From NCBI RefSeq assembly GCF_035982055.1, contig NZ_CP108427.1, positions 4,959,001 to 5,023,000 on the forward strand: a DNA stretch of 64,000 nt. Reading direction: 5' to 3'. The notes beneath the pieces are model-generated. The model was given only the letters and a program-made list of their open reading frames with translations, was not told the origin of the DNA and made no database searches. Below, in pieces: positions 8,132-15,262 of the stretch (position 1 is the first letter of the stretch; each line of letters starts with the position of its first letter). A program made the position numbers and the translations under genes. This DNA is from Streptomyces sp. NBC_01288. Its GTDB lineage: Bacteria > Actinomycetota > Actinomycetes > Streptomycetales > Streptomycetaceae.

Positions 8132-8271
8132 CCACCGTCGACCCGCACCAGCCGACCAGCCCACCCGCCCCGCACACACCGCGCGCCCGCACGACCACCA
8201 CCGCCCCCCACCACCAGACCGGCCCGAACACCACACCCACACCGACCGACCGCCCGGGGGTGACCGCGTGA
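8128..8271 (+). CDS. Mini-ORF 2 between sigK and rskA (47 aa), tandem copy
   Basis: GTG 8128 overlaps the stop of mini-ORF 1 (GTGA). The 47-residue peptide begins VTTVDPHQPTSPPAPH and ends TPTDRPGVTA. The N-terminus matches that of RskA (VTTVDLHRLT) and the end matches the end of SigK (GVTA). The 140-bp unit therefore reads as a copy of the sigK-rskA junction filled with Pro/Thr/His-rich sequence. Confidence 0.45.
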   Translation: MTTVDPHQPTSPPAPHTPRARTTTTAPHHQTGPNTTPTPTDRPGVTA

Positions 8272-8411
8272 CCACCGTCGACCCGCACCAGCCGACCAGC
8301 CCACCCGCCCCGCACACACCGCGCGCCCGCACGACCACCACCGCCCCCCACCACCAGACCGGCCCGAACACCACACCCACGCCGACCGACCGCCCGGGGG
8401 TGACCGCGTGA
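8268..8411 (+). CDS. Mini-ORF 3 between sigK and rskA (47 aa), tandem copy
   Basis: Nearly identical to mini-ORF 2: I see one base difference in 140 (ACACCGACC versus ACGCCGACC), which is silent. GTG 8268 overlaps the previous stop and its TGA overlaps the GTG of rskA. The unit of 47 codons plus stop minus a 4-base overlap gives exactly 140 bp, so any number of copies preserves coupling. Confidence 0.45.
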   Translation: MTTVDPHQPTSPPAPHTPRARTTTTAPHHQTGPNTTPTPTDRPGVTA

Positions 8412-9160
8412 CCACCGTCGATCTGCACCGGCTGACGGGCGCCTACGCCCTGCACGCGCTGCCGGACGAGGAGAGCACGGCGTTCGAACGGCACCTCGCG
8501 GGCTGTGAACCCTGCGCGGAGGAGACCGCCGAGCTGACCGCGACCGCCGCCCGCCTGGGCCTCGCCGTCGCCGCGACGCCCCCGACCGCGCTGCGCGAGC
8601 GGGTGCTGCGCCGGATCACCGCCGTCCGCCAGGAGACCCCCGGCAGGCACCCCAGGAACCGCACCGCACCGGCCGGCCCGCGGACCCGTACGCTCTCCCG
8701 CTGGGCGCTCGCCGCCTGTCTCGCGGCGGCCACGGCGCTCGGCGGTACGGCCGTCTGGCAGCACCAGCGGGCCGAGGACGCCCGCGACCGGGCGCGTCAG
8801 GCCGTGCGGGCGTCGGACGAGATCGCCGCCGTCCTGGCCGCCCCGGACGCCAGGACCCGGGTCGCCGGACTGGCCGGGGGTGCCACCGGGACGGTCGTCG
8901 TCTCGCAGGGTCGGGACCGGGCCGTGTTCGTCGTCTCCGGGATGACCCGGCCGCCGGGCGGCAAGGTCTACCAGCTGTGGTTCGACGACTCCGGGACCAT
9001 GCGGTCGGCCGGTCTGATGAACCCCGCCCGCACCGACCAGGCCGTCCTGCTGCGGGGCACCGTCGACGGCTCGTCGGGCATGGGCATCACCGTCGAACCG
9101 GCCGGCGGCTCACCCCACCCCACCTCGGCGCCCCTGGCCCTGCTGACCTTCCCGGGCTGA
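8408..9160 (+). CDS. rskA: Anti-sigma-K factor, RskA family
   Basis: A 250-residue membrane protein. The N-terminal zinc-finger-like anti-sigma domain (about 1-60) includes LTGAYALHALPDEE and the HLAGCEPCAEE motif. A linker follows, then one membrane segment (about 98-117, WALAACLAAATALGGTAVW), and an extracytoplasmic RskA domain (GTVVVSQGRDRAVFVVSGM, later VYQLWFDDSGTMRSAGLM and LALLTFPG). It should hold SigK at the membrane until regulated proteolysis. GTG 8408 overlaps the preceding mini-ORF stop. An 85-bp diverged copy of its 3' end follows the stop codon. Confidence 0.88.
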   Translation: MTTVDLHRLTGAYALHALPDEESTAFERHLAGCEPCAEETAELTATAARLGLAVAATPPTALRERVLRRITAVRQETPGRHPRNRTAPAGPRTRTLSRWALAACLAAATALGGTAVWQHQRAEDARDRARQAVRASDEIAAVLAAPDARTRVAGLAGGATGTVVVSQGRDRAVFVVSGMTRPPGGKVYQLWFDDSGTMRSAGLMNPARTDQAVLLRGTVDGSSGMGITVEPAGGSPHPTSAPLALLTFPG

Positions 9161-9245
9161 GGCGACGGACATCACCGTAGAACCGCCCCGCGGCTCACCC
9201 CAGCCCACCTCCGCGCCGCCGGCCCTGCCGACCTTCCCGACCTGA
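9076..9245 (+). repeat. Imperfect 85-bp tandem duplication of the rskA 3' end
   Basis: The segment before the rskA stop (ATCACCGT at 9086 to TGA at 9158-9160) recurs at 9171-9245 with the same frame and its own TGA. The copy would read DITVEPPRGSPQPTSAP, then PALPTFPT, a diverged version of the RskA end. It lies after the stop and is probably untranslated. Confidence 0.75.
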
Positions 9246-9255
9246 GCCGGGCCGG

Positions 9256-9615
9256 TCAGACGAGGCCCGTGACCGTCACGGTGACCCGGGGTGCGGGCCG
9301 TGCCGGTGCCAGGGTGTCCAGGTGCCGTTCGACGGTGTCCCGGACACCGCGTGCCACGTCCACGGTCCTGGCCCGGCGCAGCGCGACGACGTGGATCTCG
9401 ACCCGCCAGGGACCGTCGCCGTCCGGCGGGGTCATCCGCACCCCGGCGGGCGCCGCCCCGGGTCTCGACACCACCGACCGCAGCCGGTCGGTCAGCCCGG
9501 GCCGGAGAAAGGCGACCCCGGAGACGCCCTCGACGGCCGCGGCGACCTCCGCGGCCAGCGTCGCGTGCGCGGGCTGCCCGTACGGCGCGGAATCCTCGGA
9601 GCGCTGCGCGGTCAT
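9256..9615 (-). CDS. Asp23/Gls24-like envelope protein (stand-alone)
   Basis: A 119-residue protein with the alternating hydrophobic pattern of the Asp23/Gls24 (alkaline-shock) fold: AAEVAAAVEGVSGVAFLRPG, WRVEIHVVALRRARTVDVA, RDTVERHLDTL and VTVTVTGLV. It has no membrane segment. Its ATG at 9615 overlaps the upstream stop (ATGA), so it is the third gene of the sigma/anti-sigma operon. It is related to the domains at 13531 and 14267. Confidence 0.72.
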   Translation of the reverse strand: MTAQRSEDSAPYGQPAHATLAAEVAAAVEGVSGVAFLRPGLTDRLRSVVSRPGAAPAGVRMTPPDGDGPWRVEIHVVALRRARTVDVARGVRDTVERHLDTLAPARPAPRVTVTVTGLV

Positions 9616-10253
9616 GCCGTACCGCCTTCCTGATCGTCATCTGCATCGGCATCGTCGTCCGACATCGGGGTGGACACGAGGTCCGTCACGCGGATGTCAA
9701 CTGCCGTGACCTCCATGCCCAGTTCACGGTCCGCCGCCTCCCACACGCGTTCGCGGACCCGGGCGGCGAGCTCGGGCAGCGGGGCGTCGGCCGGGGCGTG
9801 GATGTCGAGGCGGACCTCGACCGTGCCGTCGGCACCGCCGTCGAGAAGGCGGCAGGAACCGGCCCGGACGCCCGGCACCGACTCGGCCGCCGCGCGCAGC
9901 GCACGGGCCGCGACCGCCTCCATGATCCAGAGGTCCTCGGCGGGTTCACCGAGAGGAAGGGGGCGGCCCGGGCGCAGTTCGAGGCGTACGACGTCCATGA
10001 TCCGCCGGGTCAGCGGCTCGGTGTCGTAGGCGGAGGCGGCGGTGTCCGTCTCCGCCTGGAGTCCGCGCACCACGGACTCCAGATCGTCGAGTCCGCGCAC
10101 GGCCTGGCGGCAGTGCGGGCAGGTGCGGAGGTGCGGGTCGTCCGCGCCTCGCTCCCAGTCGTCCCAGGTCCGCGACAACAGCCGTCCGCAGGGCAGGAGT
10201 TCGTCGTCGGCCTGGGTGGGCGTGGTGTTCGGCTGGTCGGTGCGGTCGGTCAT
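9612..10253 (-). CDS. Zinc-finger anti-sigma-like protein fused to an Asp23/Gls24-like domain
   Basis: A 213-residue protein without a membrane segment. Residues 15-60 carry an anti-sigma-type zinc motif (LPCGRLLSRTWDDWE, then DPHLRTCPHCRQAVRGLDDL). The rest (about 95-200) has the Asp23/Gls24 pattern: AARALRAAAESVPGVRAGSC, GTVEVRLDIHAPADAPLPEL and ELGMEVTAVDIRVTDLV. It ends in an Asp-rich tail (SDDDADADDDQEGG). ATG 10253 overlaps the sigma stop by ATGA. A soluble anti-sigma factor whose sensor would be an envelope-stress domain is inferred, not demonstrated. Confidence 0.78.
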   Translation of the reverse strand: MTDRTDQPNTTPTQADDELLPCGRLLSRTWDDWERGADDPHLRTCPHCRQAVRGLDDLESVVRGLQAETDTAASAYDTEPLTRRIMDVVRLELRPGRPLPLGEPAEDLWIMEAVAARALRAAAESVPGVRAGSCRLLDGGADGTVEVRLDIHAPADAPLPELAARVRERVWEAADRELGMEVTAVDIRVTDLVSTPMSDDDADADDDQEGGTA

Positions 10254-10834
10254 CGCCAGGCCCCCAGTGCTTGGGTCAGAGATCGGCGGGCGCGGAACAC
10301 CCGGGCGCGGACGGCCTCCTGGCTGATGCCGACCGCGTCCGCGATGAACTCGTAGGAACGGCCGTCCAGTTCGCGCAGCACCCAGCACGCGCGCTGTTCG
10401 GCCGAGAGGAGGTCGAGGGCGTCGCGCAGTTCGCGGACCGCGTGGCGGCCCTCGGCGATCCGGGCCGGGGAGGTGGTGTGTTCGGCGGCGGCCACGTCAC
10501 CGGCCGCCTCCAGCGAGGCCACGGGTCGGCGCGAACGCAGCACGTTCAGGCAGCGGTTGGTGACGATGCGGTACATCCAGGTGCCGAAGGCGGAGCGGCC
10601 CTGGAACTCCGGGAGCCGCCGCCAGGCGCTGAGGAAGGCGTCCTGTACGGCGTCCTCTGCCTCCGCGCCGGTACCGAGCAGGCTCGTGGCGAGCCGGATC
10701 AGCGCGGGGGCGTGCCGGTGCACGAGCACGGCGAAGGCGTCCTCGTCCCCCTCCGCGGCCCGGACCGCCAGCAGGGCGTCATCGGTCTCGGCCCGGGTGT
10801 CCGGTGGTGCGTCGGGTGTGCGGGGCCCCGCCAC
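10250..10834 (-). CDS. ECF RNA polymerase sigma factor
   Basis: A 194-residue ECF sigma factor. Region 2: FAVLVHRHAPALIRLATSLL, then EAEDAVQDAFLSAWRRLPEF and FGTWMYRIVTNRCLNVLR. Region 4: LLSAEQRACWVLRELDGRSY, then FIADAVGISQEAVRARVFRA. GTG 10834 follows AGGAG by seven bases. It is the first gene of a three-gene operon with the anti-sigma/Gls24 fusion and a Gls24 protein, all overlapping by ATGA. A promoter-like element at 10871-10896 is shared with the Asp23/Gls24 gene at 13531. Confidence 0.9.
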   Translation of the reverse strand: MAGPRTPDAPPDTRAETDDALLAVRAAEGDEDAFAVLVHRHAPALIRLATSLLGTGAEAEDAVQDAFLSAWRRLPEFQGRSAFGTWMYRIVTNRCLNVLRSRRPVASLEAAGDVAAAEHTTSPARIAEGRHAVRELRDALDLLSAEQRACWVLRELDGRSYEFIADAVGISQEAVRARVFRARRSLTQALGAWR

Positions 10835-10870
10835 TGGGCGGCTCCTCTCGTCCGGTCTGTCTGCGGGTTG

Positions 10871-10896
10871 GACACGGCCGCGCGGCGTCTGTGACG
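10871..10896 (-). promoter_or_regulatory. Probable ECF promoter, CGTCACAGAC-N13-GTC (autoregulatory)
   Basis: On the minus strand CGTCACAGAC (10896-10887) is followed after 13 bases by GTC (10873-10871). The identical 10-mer with GTC at the same distance lies at 13447-13472 before the Asp23/Gls24 operon. Initiation near 10863 would leave a leader of about 30 bases with AGGAG before GTG 10834. Confidence 0.4.
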
Positions 10897-10908
10897 CGCG
10901 TGCGCCCG

Positions 10909-10956
10909 CTTCTTCTCCTTGTCTTCTCGTTGCCTTCTCCTTGTTCTTCTCTTTCC
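10909..10956 (-). other. Polypurine tract in the divergent intergenic region
   Basis: The minus strand is almost entirely A/G over about 48 bases with repeated AAGGAG and GAGAAG blocks. This is striking in a 70+% GC genome. It lies upstream of the ECF sigma promoter and opposite the sulfite-oxidase-like gene. No function is assigned. The region 10835-11049 holds no other gene. Confidence 0.6.
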
Positions 10957-11014
10957 GGAGCCGAAGGGGCCGCGGATGGGTCGGAAAAAGAAATTCATCC
11001 GATCGAGCGGGCGA

Positions 11015-11043
11015 CCAATCCTCGCCCCATTCGGTGCCGGATT
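11015..11043 (+). promoter_or_regulatory. Probable SigK-type promoter of the sulfite-oxidase-like gene
   Basis: CCAATCC (11015-11021), a 16-base spacer, CGGATT (11038-11043). It is identical in elements and spacing to 7329 and to 26990 (minus). The GTG start at 11050 lies seven bases after the -10, and no ribosome-binding site is visible. A leaderless transcript is therefore likely. Confidence 0.7.
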
Positions 11044-11049
11044 CCCACC

Positions 11050-12648
11050 GTGACCGAGAACGAGAAGAAAACCGCCGCGGCATTGCCGCTGCCGCTCGCC
11101 GCGCTCAGCGGCGTGCTGGCGGGTCTCGCCGCGCTCGCGGTCGCCGAGGCCGTGGCGGGCGGGACGCGTCCGCAGGCCGGGCCGGTCGTCGCGGTCGGGG
11201 GCGCGGCGATCGACCGTACGCCCGCCGCCGTGAAGGACTGGGCGATCCGCCATTTCGGCACGAACGACAAACTCTTTCTCCAGCTGGGAATTCTCGCGGT
11301 ACTCGCGGTTTTCGCGCTGGCCCTGGGAATTGTCGCGCTGCGATTCCGGCGTACGGGGACGGCCGGTGTGCTGCTGTTCGGAGTCGTCGGCGCCCTCGCG
11401 GCGACCGGCCGCCCGGATTCCACCGGGATCACGGACGCGCTGCCCTCCGTGGCCGGCGCCGTCGTCGGGGCCGCGGTGCTGTACGTCCTGGTCGGCAGGC
11501 TCCGGCCCCGGGGACCGGAGCCTGCCGACCAGGACGCCGTGGCACCGCCCGCTGCGGGATGGGACCGGCGCGGGTTCGTGATCGCGGCGAGTGCCGCCGC
11601 CGTCGGGTCCGCCGGTGCCGGGCTGCTCGGCCGTTCGCTGAGCGGTGCCGGCGGCCGGGACGCGGTCGCCTCCCGCCGGAACCTGGTCCTGCCGGTACCG
11701 GCCTCCCGGGCCCGGGCCGTACCGAAGGGCGCCCAACTGCGCGTCCCCGGCGTCAGCCCCTTCGTCACCCCGAACGGCGACTTCTACCGCGTCGACACCG
11801 CCCTCGTGGTGCCGAAGGTGGACGCCACGACCTGGCGGCTGCGCATCCACGGACAGGGCGTACGACGGCCTCTCACCCTCACCTTCGACGACCTGCTGCG
11901 GCGCGAGCTGGTCGAGCGCGACATCACGCTCACCTGTGTGTCGAACGAGGTCGGCGGCCCCTACGTCGGCAACGCGCGCTGGATCGGCGTACGACTGGCC
12001 GATCTGCTGGCCGAGTCGGGGGTGAAGCCGCCCTCCGAGGGAGGCTCCGCCGACCAGTTGGTGGCGCGTTCCGTGGACGGCATGACGATCGGCAGCCCGG
12101 TCGAGGACCTGATGGACGGCCGCGACGCCCTCCTCGCCCTCGGCATGAACGGCGAACCGCTGCCCTTCGCGCACGGCTTCCCCGTCCGCATGGTCGTGCC
12201 CGGCCTGTACGGCTTCGTCTCGGCCTGCAAATGGATCAAGGACATCGAGCTGACGACGTTCGACGCCTACGACCCCTACTGGGTCAAGCGGGGCTGGGCC
12301 CGGAAGGCCCCGATCAAGACCGAGTCGCGGATCGACACCCCGAAGCCGTTCGCCCGGCCGAAAACGGGGACGGTGATGGTGGCCGGGGTCGCCTGGGCCC
12401 AGCACCGCGGCATCGACAAGGTCGAGATCCGCGTCGACGACGGCCCCTGGCAGGAGGCCCGGCTGGCCGCCGAGGACACCCGCGACACCTGGCGCCAGTG
12501 GTCCTTCCCCTGGCGGGCGACCAAGGGCGGCCACACCCTCACCGTCCGCGCCACCGACCGCACCGGCGCGGTGCAGACCGACAAGCGGACCAAGACCATC
12601 CCCGACGGCGCGAGCGGATGGCACTCCGTGGTCGTGACCGTCGACTGA
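11050..12648 (+). CDS. Membrane-bound sulfite-oxidase-like molybdopterin oxidoreductase
   Basis: A 532-residue protein. About four to five membrane segments fill the first 170 residues (from LPLPLAALSGVLAGLAALAV to ALPSVAGAVVGAAVLYVLVG). A sulfite-oxidase-type molybdopterin domain follows, with the conserved Cys in DITLTCVSNEVGGPYVGNA, the WIGVRLADLL and GLYGFVSACKWIKDIEL motifs, and YWVKRGWA. The C-terminal dimerisation (Mo-co_dimer) domain includes VAGVAWAQHRGIDKVEIRVD. The catalytic domain probably faces outside. Its physiological substrate is unknown. It is followed by the fasciclin lipoprotein gene and has a SigK-type promoter. Confidence 0.88.
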   Translation: MTENEKKTAAALPLPLAALSGVLAGLAALAVAEAVAGGTRPQAGPVVAVGGAAIDRTPAAVKDWAIRHFGTNDKLFLQLGILAVLAVFALALGIVALRFRRTGTAGVLLFGVVGALAATGRPDSTGITDALPSVAGAVVGAAVLYVLVGRLRPRGPEPADQDAVAPPAAGWDRRGFVIAASAAAVGSAGAGLLGRSLSGAGGRDAVASRRNLVLPVPASRARAVPKGAQLRVPGVSPFVTPNGDFYRVDTALVVPKVDATTWRLRIHGQGVRRPLTLTFDDLLRRELVERDITLTCVSNEVGGPYVGNARWIGVRLADLLAESGVKPPSEGGSADQLVARSVDGMTIGSPVEDLMDGRDALLALGMNGEPLPFAHGFPVRMVVPGLYGFVSACKWIKDIELTTFDAYDPYWVKRGWARKAPIKTESRIDTPKPFARPKTGTVMVAGVAWAQHRGIDKVEIRVDDGPWQEARLAAEDTRDTWRQWSFPWRATKGGHTLTVRATDRTGAVQTDKRTKTIPDGASGWHSVVVTVD

Positions 12649-12753
12649 CCCCACCGACCGCCCGCACTTCCCGCCCCCACAGACCGCCCCCGCGTACCGG
12701 CGCCCGTCGCCGTACCGATCACACCCATCACACCGATCACAAGGAGAACCCGC

Positions 12754-13404
12754 ATGAACACCCGTATCCGCCGTACCGCCGTCGTCCTCGCCGCCGCGGC
12801 CGTGCTGCCGGTGGCTCTGAGCGCCTGCTCCGACAGCGGCAGCGACTCCGCGAAGTCCGACGCGTCCACCAAGGCGTCCGCCTCCGCCACCGACAACAGC
12901 ATGAGCGGTTCCGACGCCACCACGGCCGACCAGCCCTTCGGCACCGGCTGCGCGGCCGTCCCGAAGAGCGGCTCCGGTTCCTTCGACGGCATGGCGCAGG
13001 ACCCGGTGGCCACCGCCGCCTCCAACAACCCGGCCCTGTCCACGCTCGTGGCCGCGGTGAAGAAGGCGGGGCTCGTCGACACCCTCAACAACGCCCAGAA
13101 CATCACGGTGTTCGCGCCGACCAACGACGCCTTCGCGAAGATCCCGAAGGCCACCCTGGACAAGGTCCTGGCCGACAAGGCCCAGCTGACGAAGATCCTC
13201 ACGTACCACGTGGTGGGGCAGAAGCTGACGCCCGCGAACCTGGAGAAGGGCTCCTTCGACACCCTGGAGAAGTCGAAGCTGACCACCGCCGGTTCCGGTG
13301 AGTCGTACACCGTCAACGACTCCGCGAAGGTGGTCTGCGGCAACGTCAAGACCGCCAACGCCAACGTCTACATCATCGACACGGTGCTGATGCCCACCAG
13401 CTGA
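12754..13404 (+). CDS. Fasciclin (FAS1) domain lipoprotein
   Basis: A 216-residue exported lipoprotein with a signal peptide and lipobox (AAAVLPVALSAC). A Ser/Thr/Asp-rich linker to about residue 65 is followed by one FAS1 domain: LSTLVAAVKKAGLVDTLNNA, ITVFAPTNDAFAKIPKATLD, ILTYHVVGQKLTPANLE and NVYIIDTVLMP. It is related in domain to mycobacterial Mpt70/Mpt83, which are SigK-regulated. ATG 12754 follows AAGGAG. It is 105 bases from the oxidoreductase stop and probably cotranscribed. A strong hairpin follows. Confidence 0.9.
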   Translation: MNTRIRRTAVVLAAAAVLPVALSACSDSGSDSAKSDASTKASASATDNSMSGSDATTADQPFGTGCAAVPKSGSGSFDGMAQDPVATAASNNPALSTLVAAVKKAGLVDTLNNAQNITVFAPTNDAFAKIPKATLDKVLADKAQLTKILTYHVVGQKLTPANLEKGSFDTLEKSKLTTAGSGESYTVNDSAKVVCGNVKTANANVYIIDTVLMPTS

Positions 13405-13433
13405 CGCCGATCGGCTGACGCCCCGAAGGATTT

Positions 13434-13470
13434 CCCGTGCCCGCCGCGTCACAGACCCGGCGGGCACGGG
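13434..13470 (+). terminator. Strong hairpin terminator after the fasciclin gene
   Basis: A perfect 13-bp stem, CCCGTGCCCGCCG (13434-13446) with CGGCGGGCACGGG (13458-13470), and an 11-base loop. The downstream arm overlaps the promoter-like element 13447-13472. Confidence 0.85.
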
Positions 13471-13472
13471 TC
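13447..13472 (+). promoter_or_regulatory. Probable ECF promoter of the Asp23/Gls24 operon
   Basis: CGTCACAGAC (13447-13456), 13 bases, GTC (13470-13472). The same arrangement occurs on the minus strand before the ECF sigma gene at 10834. It overlaps the preceding terminator hairpin. The match rests on two sites only. Confidence 0.4.
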
Positions 13473-13530
13473 TGAAGAAGTGAGAGCACATCGGCCACGA
13501 GGCAGCGCACGAGGCAGAAAGAGGTATGCC

Positions 13531-14022
13531 ATGACCACGCAGACCGCACCGGTCACCACCCAGGTCCGGCCCGCCAAGGACCCGGCCACCACCGCTGTCT
13601 CCGGCGGAACCACCGGTGCCGATCAGCCCGCCGCCGACCGCGGCCGTACGTCGATCGCCGATGTCGTCGTCGTGAAGGTGGCCGGCATCGCGGCCCGCGA
13701 GATCCCCGGCGTCCACGACATGGGCGGCGGCCTCTCGCGGAGCATCGGCGCCGTGCGCGACCGCGTGCCCGGTGGCCGGCCCAACGTGGGGCGCGGGGTG
13801 AAGGTCGAGGTGGGCGAGCGGCAGACGGCGATCGATCTGGACCTGGTCGTCGAGTACGGGGTGTCCGTGATGGATGTCGCCCAGGACGTGCGGGAGAACG
13901 TGATCTCCGCCGTGGAGCGCATCACCGGCCTTGAGGTCGTCGAGGTCAACGTCACCGTCAACGACGTCCACCTGCCCGACGACGACGAGCCCGCGCACAC
14001 CGGCGAGGCCCGGGTGGAGTAG
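13531..14022 (+). CDS. Asp23/Gls24 family envelope stress response protein
   Basis: A 163-residue protein. After a disordered N-terminus (about 45 residues, Thr/Ala/Pro) it has the full Asp23/Gls24 domain: SIADVVVVKVAGIAAREIPG, VHDMGGGLSRSIGAVRDRV, VKVEVGERQTAIDLDLVVEY, DVAQDVRENVISAVERITG and VVEVNVTVNDVHLPDDD. Asp23 proteins sit at the membrane anchored by AmaP, and an AmaP-like gene follows in this operon. ATG 13531 is preceded by GAAAGAGG. Confidence 0.9.
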   Translation: MTTQTAPVTTQVRPAKDPATTAVSGGTTGADQPAADRGRTSIADVVVVKVAGIAAREIPGVHDMGGGLSRSIGAVRDRVPGGRPNVGRGVKVEVGERQTAIDLDLVVEYGVSVMDVAQDVRENVISAVERITGLEVVEVNVTVNDVHLPDDDEPAHTGEARVE

Positions 14023-14084
14023 GGCGGCCGGTCGAGGGCACGGGCAGGAGTGGTGGATCGGGTGACTGGTGGAGGTGGACGGGC

Positions 14085-14270
14085 ATGAGCACACCGTTCG
14101 TCGGGATGATCGCGGGCATGGCCCTGGCGTTCGCCGGCTGGTTCGGCGGCTTCGGCGCCTTCCTGCTCGTGGCCGCGCTCGGCGGCCTGGGCTGGGCGGT
14201 GGGCCGGTGGTTCGACCGCGGCGGCACCGTCCAGGACGTACGGGACGCGTTCGACCGGAGCCGTCGATGA
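14085..14270 (+). CDS. Small membrane protein of the Asp23/AmaP operon (DUF2273-like)
   Basis: A 61-residue protein with two membrane helices (MIAGMALAFAGWFGGFGAFL and VAALGGLGWAVGRWF) and a charged tail ending VRDAFDRSRR. Its size and its position between Asp23 and AmaP genes match the small DUF2273-type proteins of such operons. The TGA overlaps the next ATG (ATGA). Confidence 0.75.
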   Translation: MSTPFVGMIAGMALAFAGWFGGFGAFLLVAALGGLGWAVGRWFDRGGTVQDVRDAFDRSRR

Positions 14271-15262
14271 CCACCGCCCCAGCCGAGGCCGTACCCGCCC
14301 CCGTCCCCGCACCGGCACCGGCACCGGCACCGGCCGCGCAACGGGGCACCACCACCGTCTCGGAGCGGGCGGTACGCAGGATCGCCGAGCGGGCGACCGC
14401 CGAGGCGCTGCCCGGCCGTACGGCCAGGGCGGCGGCGACCGTACGGGGCGGAAGGGCGGAGCTGTCCCTCGGTGTGACGCTCCCCTATCCGGCCCCGCTG
14501 GCCGACGGCGCCCGGGACGTCCAGCGCCATGTACTGGAACGCACGCGGGAGTTGACGGGTCTGGACGTACCGACCGCGCGCGTCGGCGTCACCTCGCTCG
14601 CCCCGCCGAGGTACTCCCGCGCTCCGGTGTCCCCGGCCGAGAAGACCAACTCGCCCAGCACACCCGGGCGTTGGTGGTCCGCGCGCCGGACCCCGGTCGC
14701 CCTGCTCACCTCGTCGGCGGCCCTGGCCTGCGGTGCGCTCGCCCTCGATCTGGTCCAGGTGCACACCGCCCACCGCGCGGCGGCGGCCTGGCGCGTCTCG
14801 GCGGTGCACTGGCTGTCCGGGCACGGGCCCGGCGACCCGGCCGTCGTCATCGCGGGCGGTCTCACGGCCCTGCTCGGCGTCTGGATGATCGTGCTCGCCC
14901 TCACCCCGGGTCTACGGCACCGGTCCACCGTCCGTACGGAGGCGGAGCGCGTCGACGCCGCCGTGGACCGCTCGGCGATCGGGTCCCTGGTCCGCGACAC
15001 GGCGGGTGACGTGCCCGGCATCACGGCGGTACGGGTACGGGTAGGCCGCCGGCGGATCACCGTATGGGCGTCCCTCGCCTTCGGTGACCGGGCCGAGGCG
15101 CACACCGCGGTCACGGCCGCCGCCCACGCCGCCGTATCCTCCTGTCGGCTGCGCCGCGCCCCCCGGGTACGCGTCACCGTCACCCCGGAACCGGTGTGGC
15201 AACCGCCCACGACACCCTCCGTACCCACAACCACCCCTGCGGCCGAGGAAGTTGACCAGTGA
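14267..15262 (+). CDS. Membrane protein with Asp23/Gls24-like and DUF6286-like parts
   Basis: A 331-residue protein. The N-terminus is a PAP repeat encoded by ACCGGC hexamers. An Asp23-like domain follows (about 25-105, VSERAVRRIAERATAEALPG to LTGLDVPTARVGVTSL). Two membrane segments come next (LLTSSAALACGALALDLV and AVVIAGGLTALLGVWMIVLA). A C-terminal cytoplasmic domain (about 215-310) has VRDTAGDVPGITAVRVRVGR and ITVWASLAFGDRAEAHTAV. ATG 14267 overlaps the previous stop. It is probably a second scaffold of the envelope complex. Confidence 0.75.
   Translation: MTTAPAEAVPAPVPAPAPAPAPAAQRGTTTVSERAVRRIAERATAEALPGRTARAAATVRGGRAELSLGVTLPYPAPLADGARDVQRHVLERTRELTGLDVPTARVGVTSLAPPRYSRAPVSPAEKTNSPSTPGRWWSARRTPVALLTSSAALACGALALDLVQVHTAHRAAAAWRVSAVHWLSGHGPGDPAVVIAGGLTALLGVWMIVLALTPGLRHRSTVRTEAERVDAAVDRSAIGSLVRDTAGDVPGITAVRVRVGRRRITVWASLAFGDRAEAHTAVTAAAHAAVSSCRLRRAPRVRVTVTPEPVWQPPTTPSVPTTTPAAEEVDQ

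Larger units (their letters stand above)
7973..8407 (+). repeat. Tandem repeat in the sigK-rskA junction (155-bp diverged unit plus two 140-bp units)
   Basis: The units begin at the GTG codons 7973, 8128 and 8268, with rskA beginning at the next equivalent GTG, 8408. The last two units differ by one base; the first is longer and diverged. Apart from the three small ORFs this stretch holds no gene. Confidence 0.9.

Noticed and set aside
8128..8407. CRISPR-like array
   Set aside because: The 140-bp units are contiguous, nearly identical and without spacers. Coding overlap explains the structure.
10473..13301. A 942-codon plus-strand frame overlapping the molybdoenzyme and fasciclin genes
   Set aside because: Wrong frame for both, with Arg-rich composition typical of out-of-frame high-GC sequence.
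10699..14355. A 1218-codon open frame on the minus strand
   Set aside because: It runs opposite well-supported genes (sulfite-oxidase-like, fasciclin, Asp23). It is a GC-bias shadow with Arg/Gly/His-rich content and no domains.
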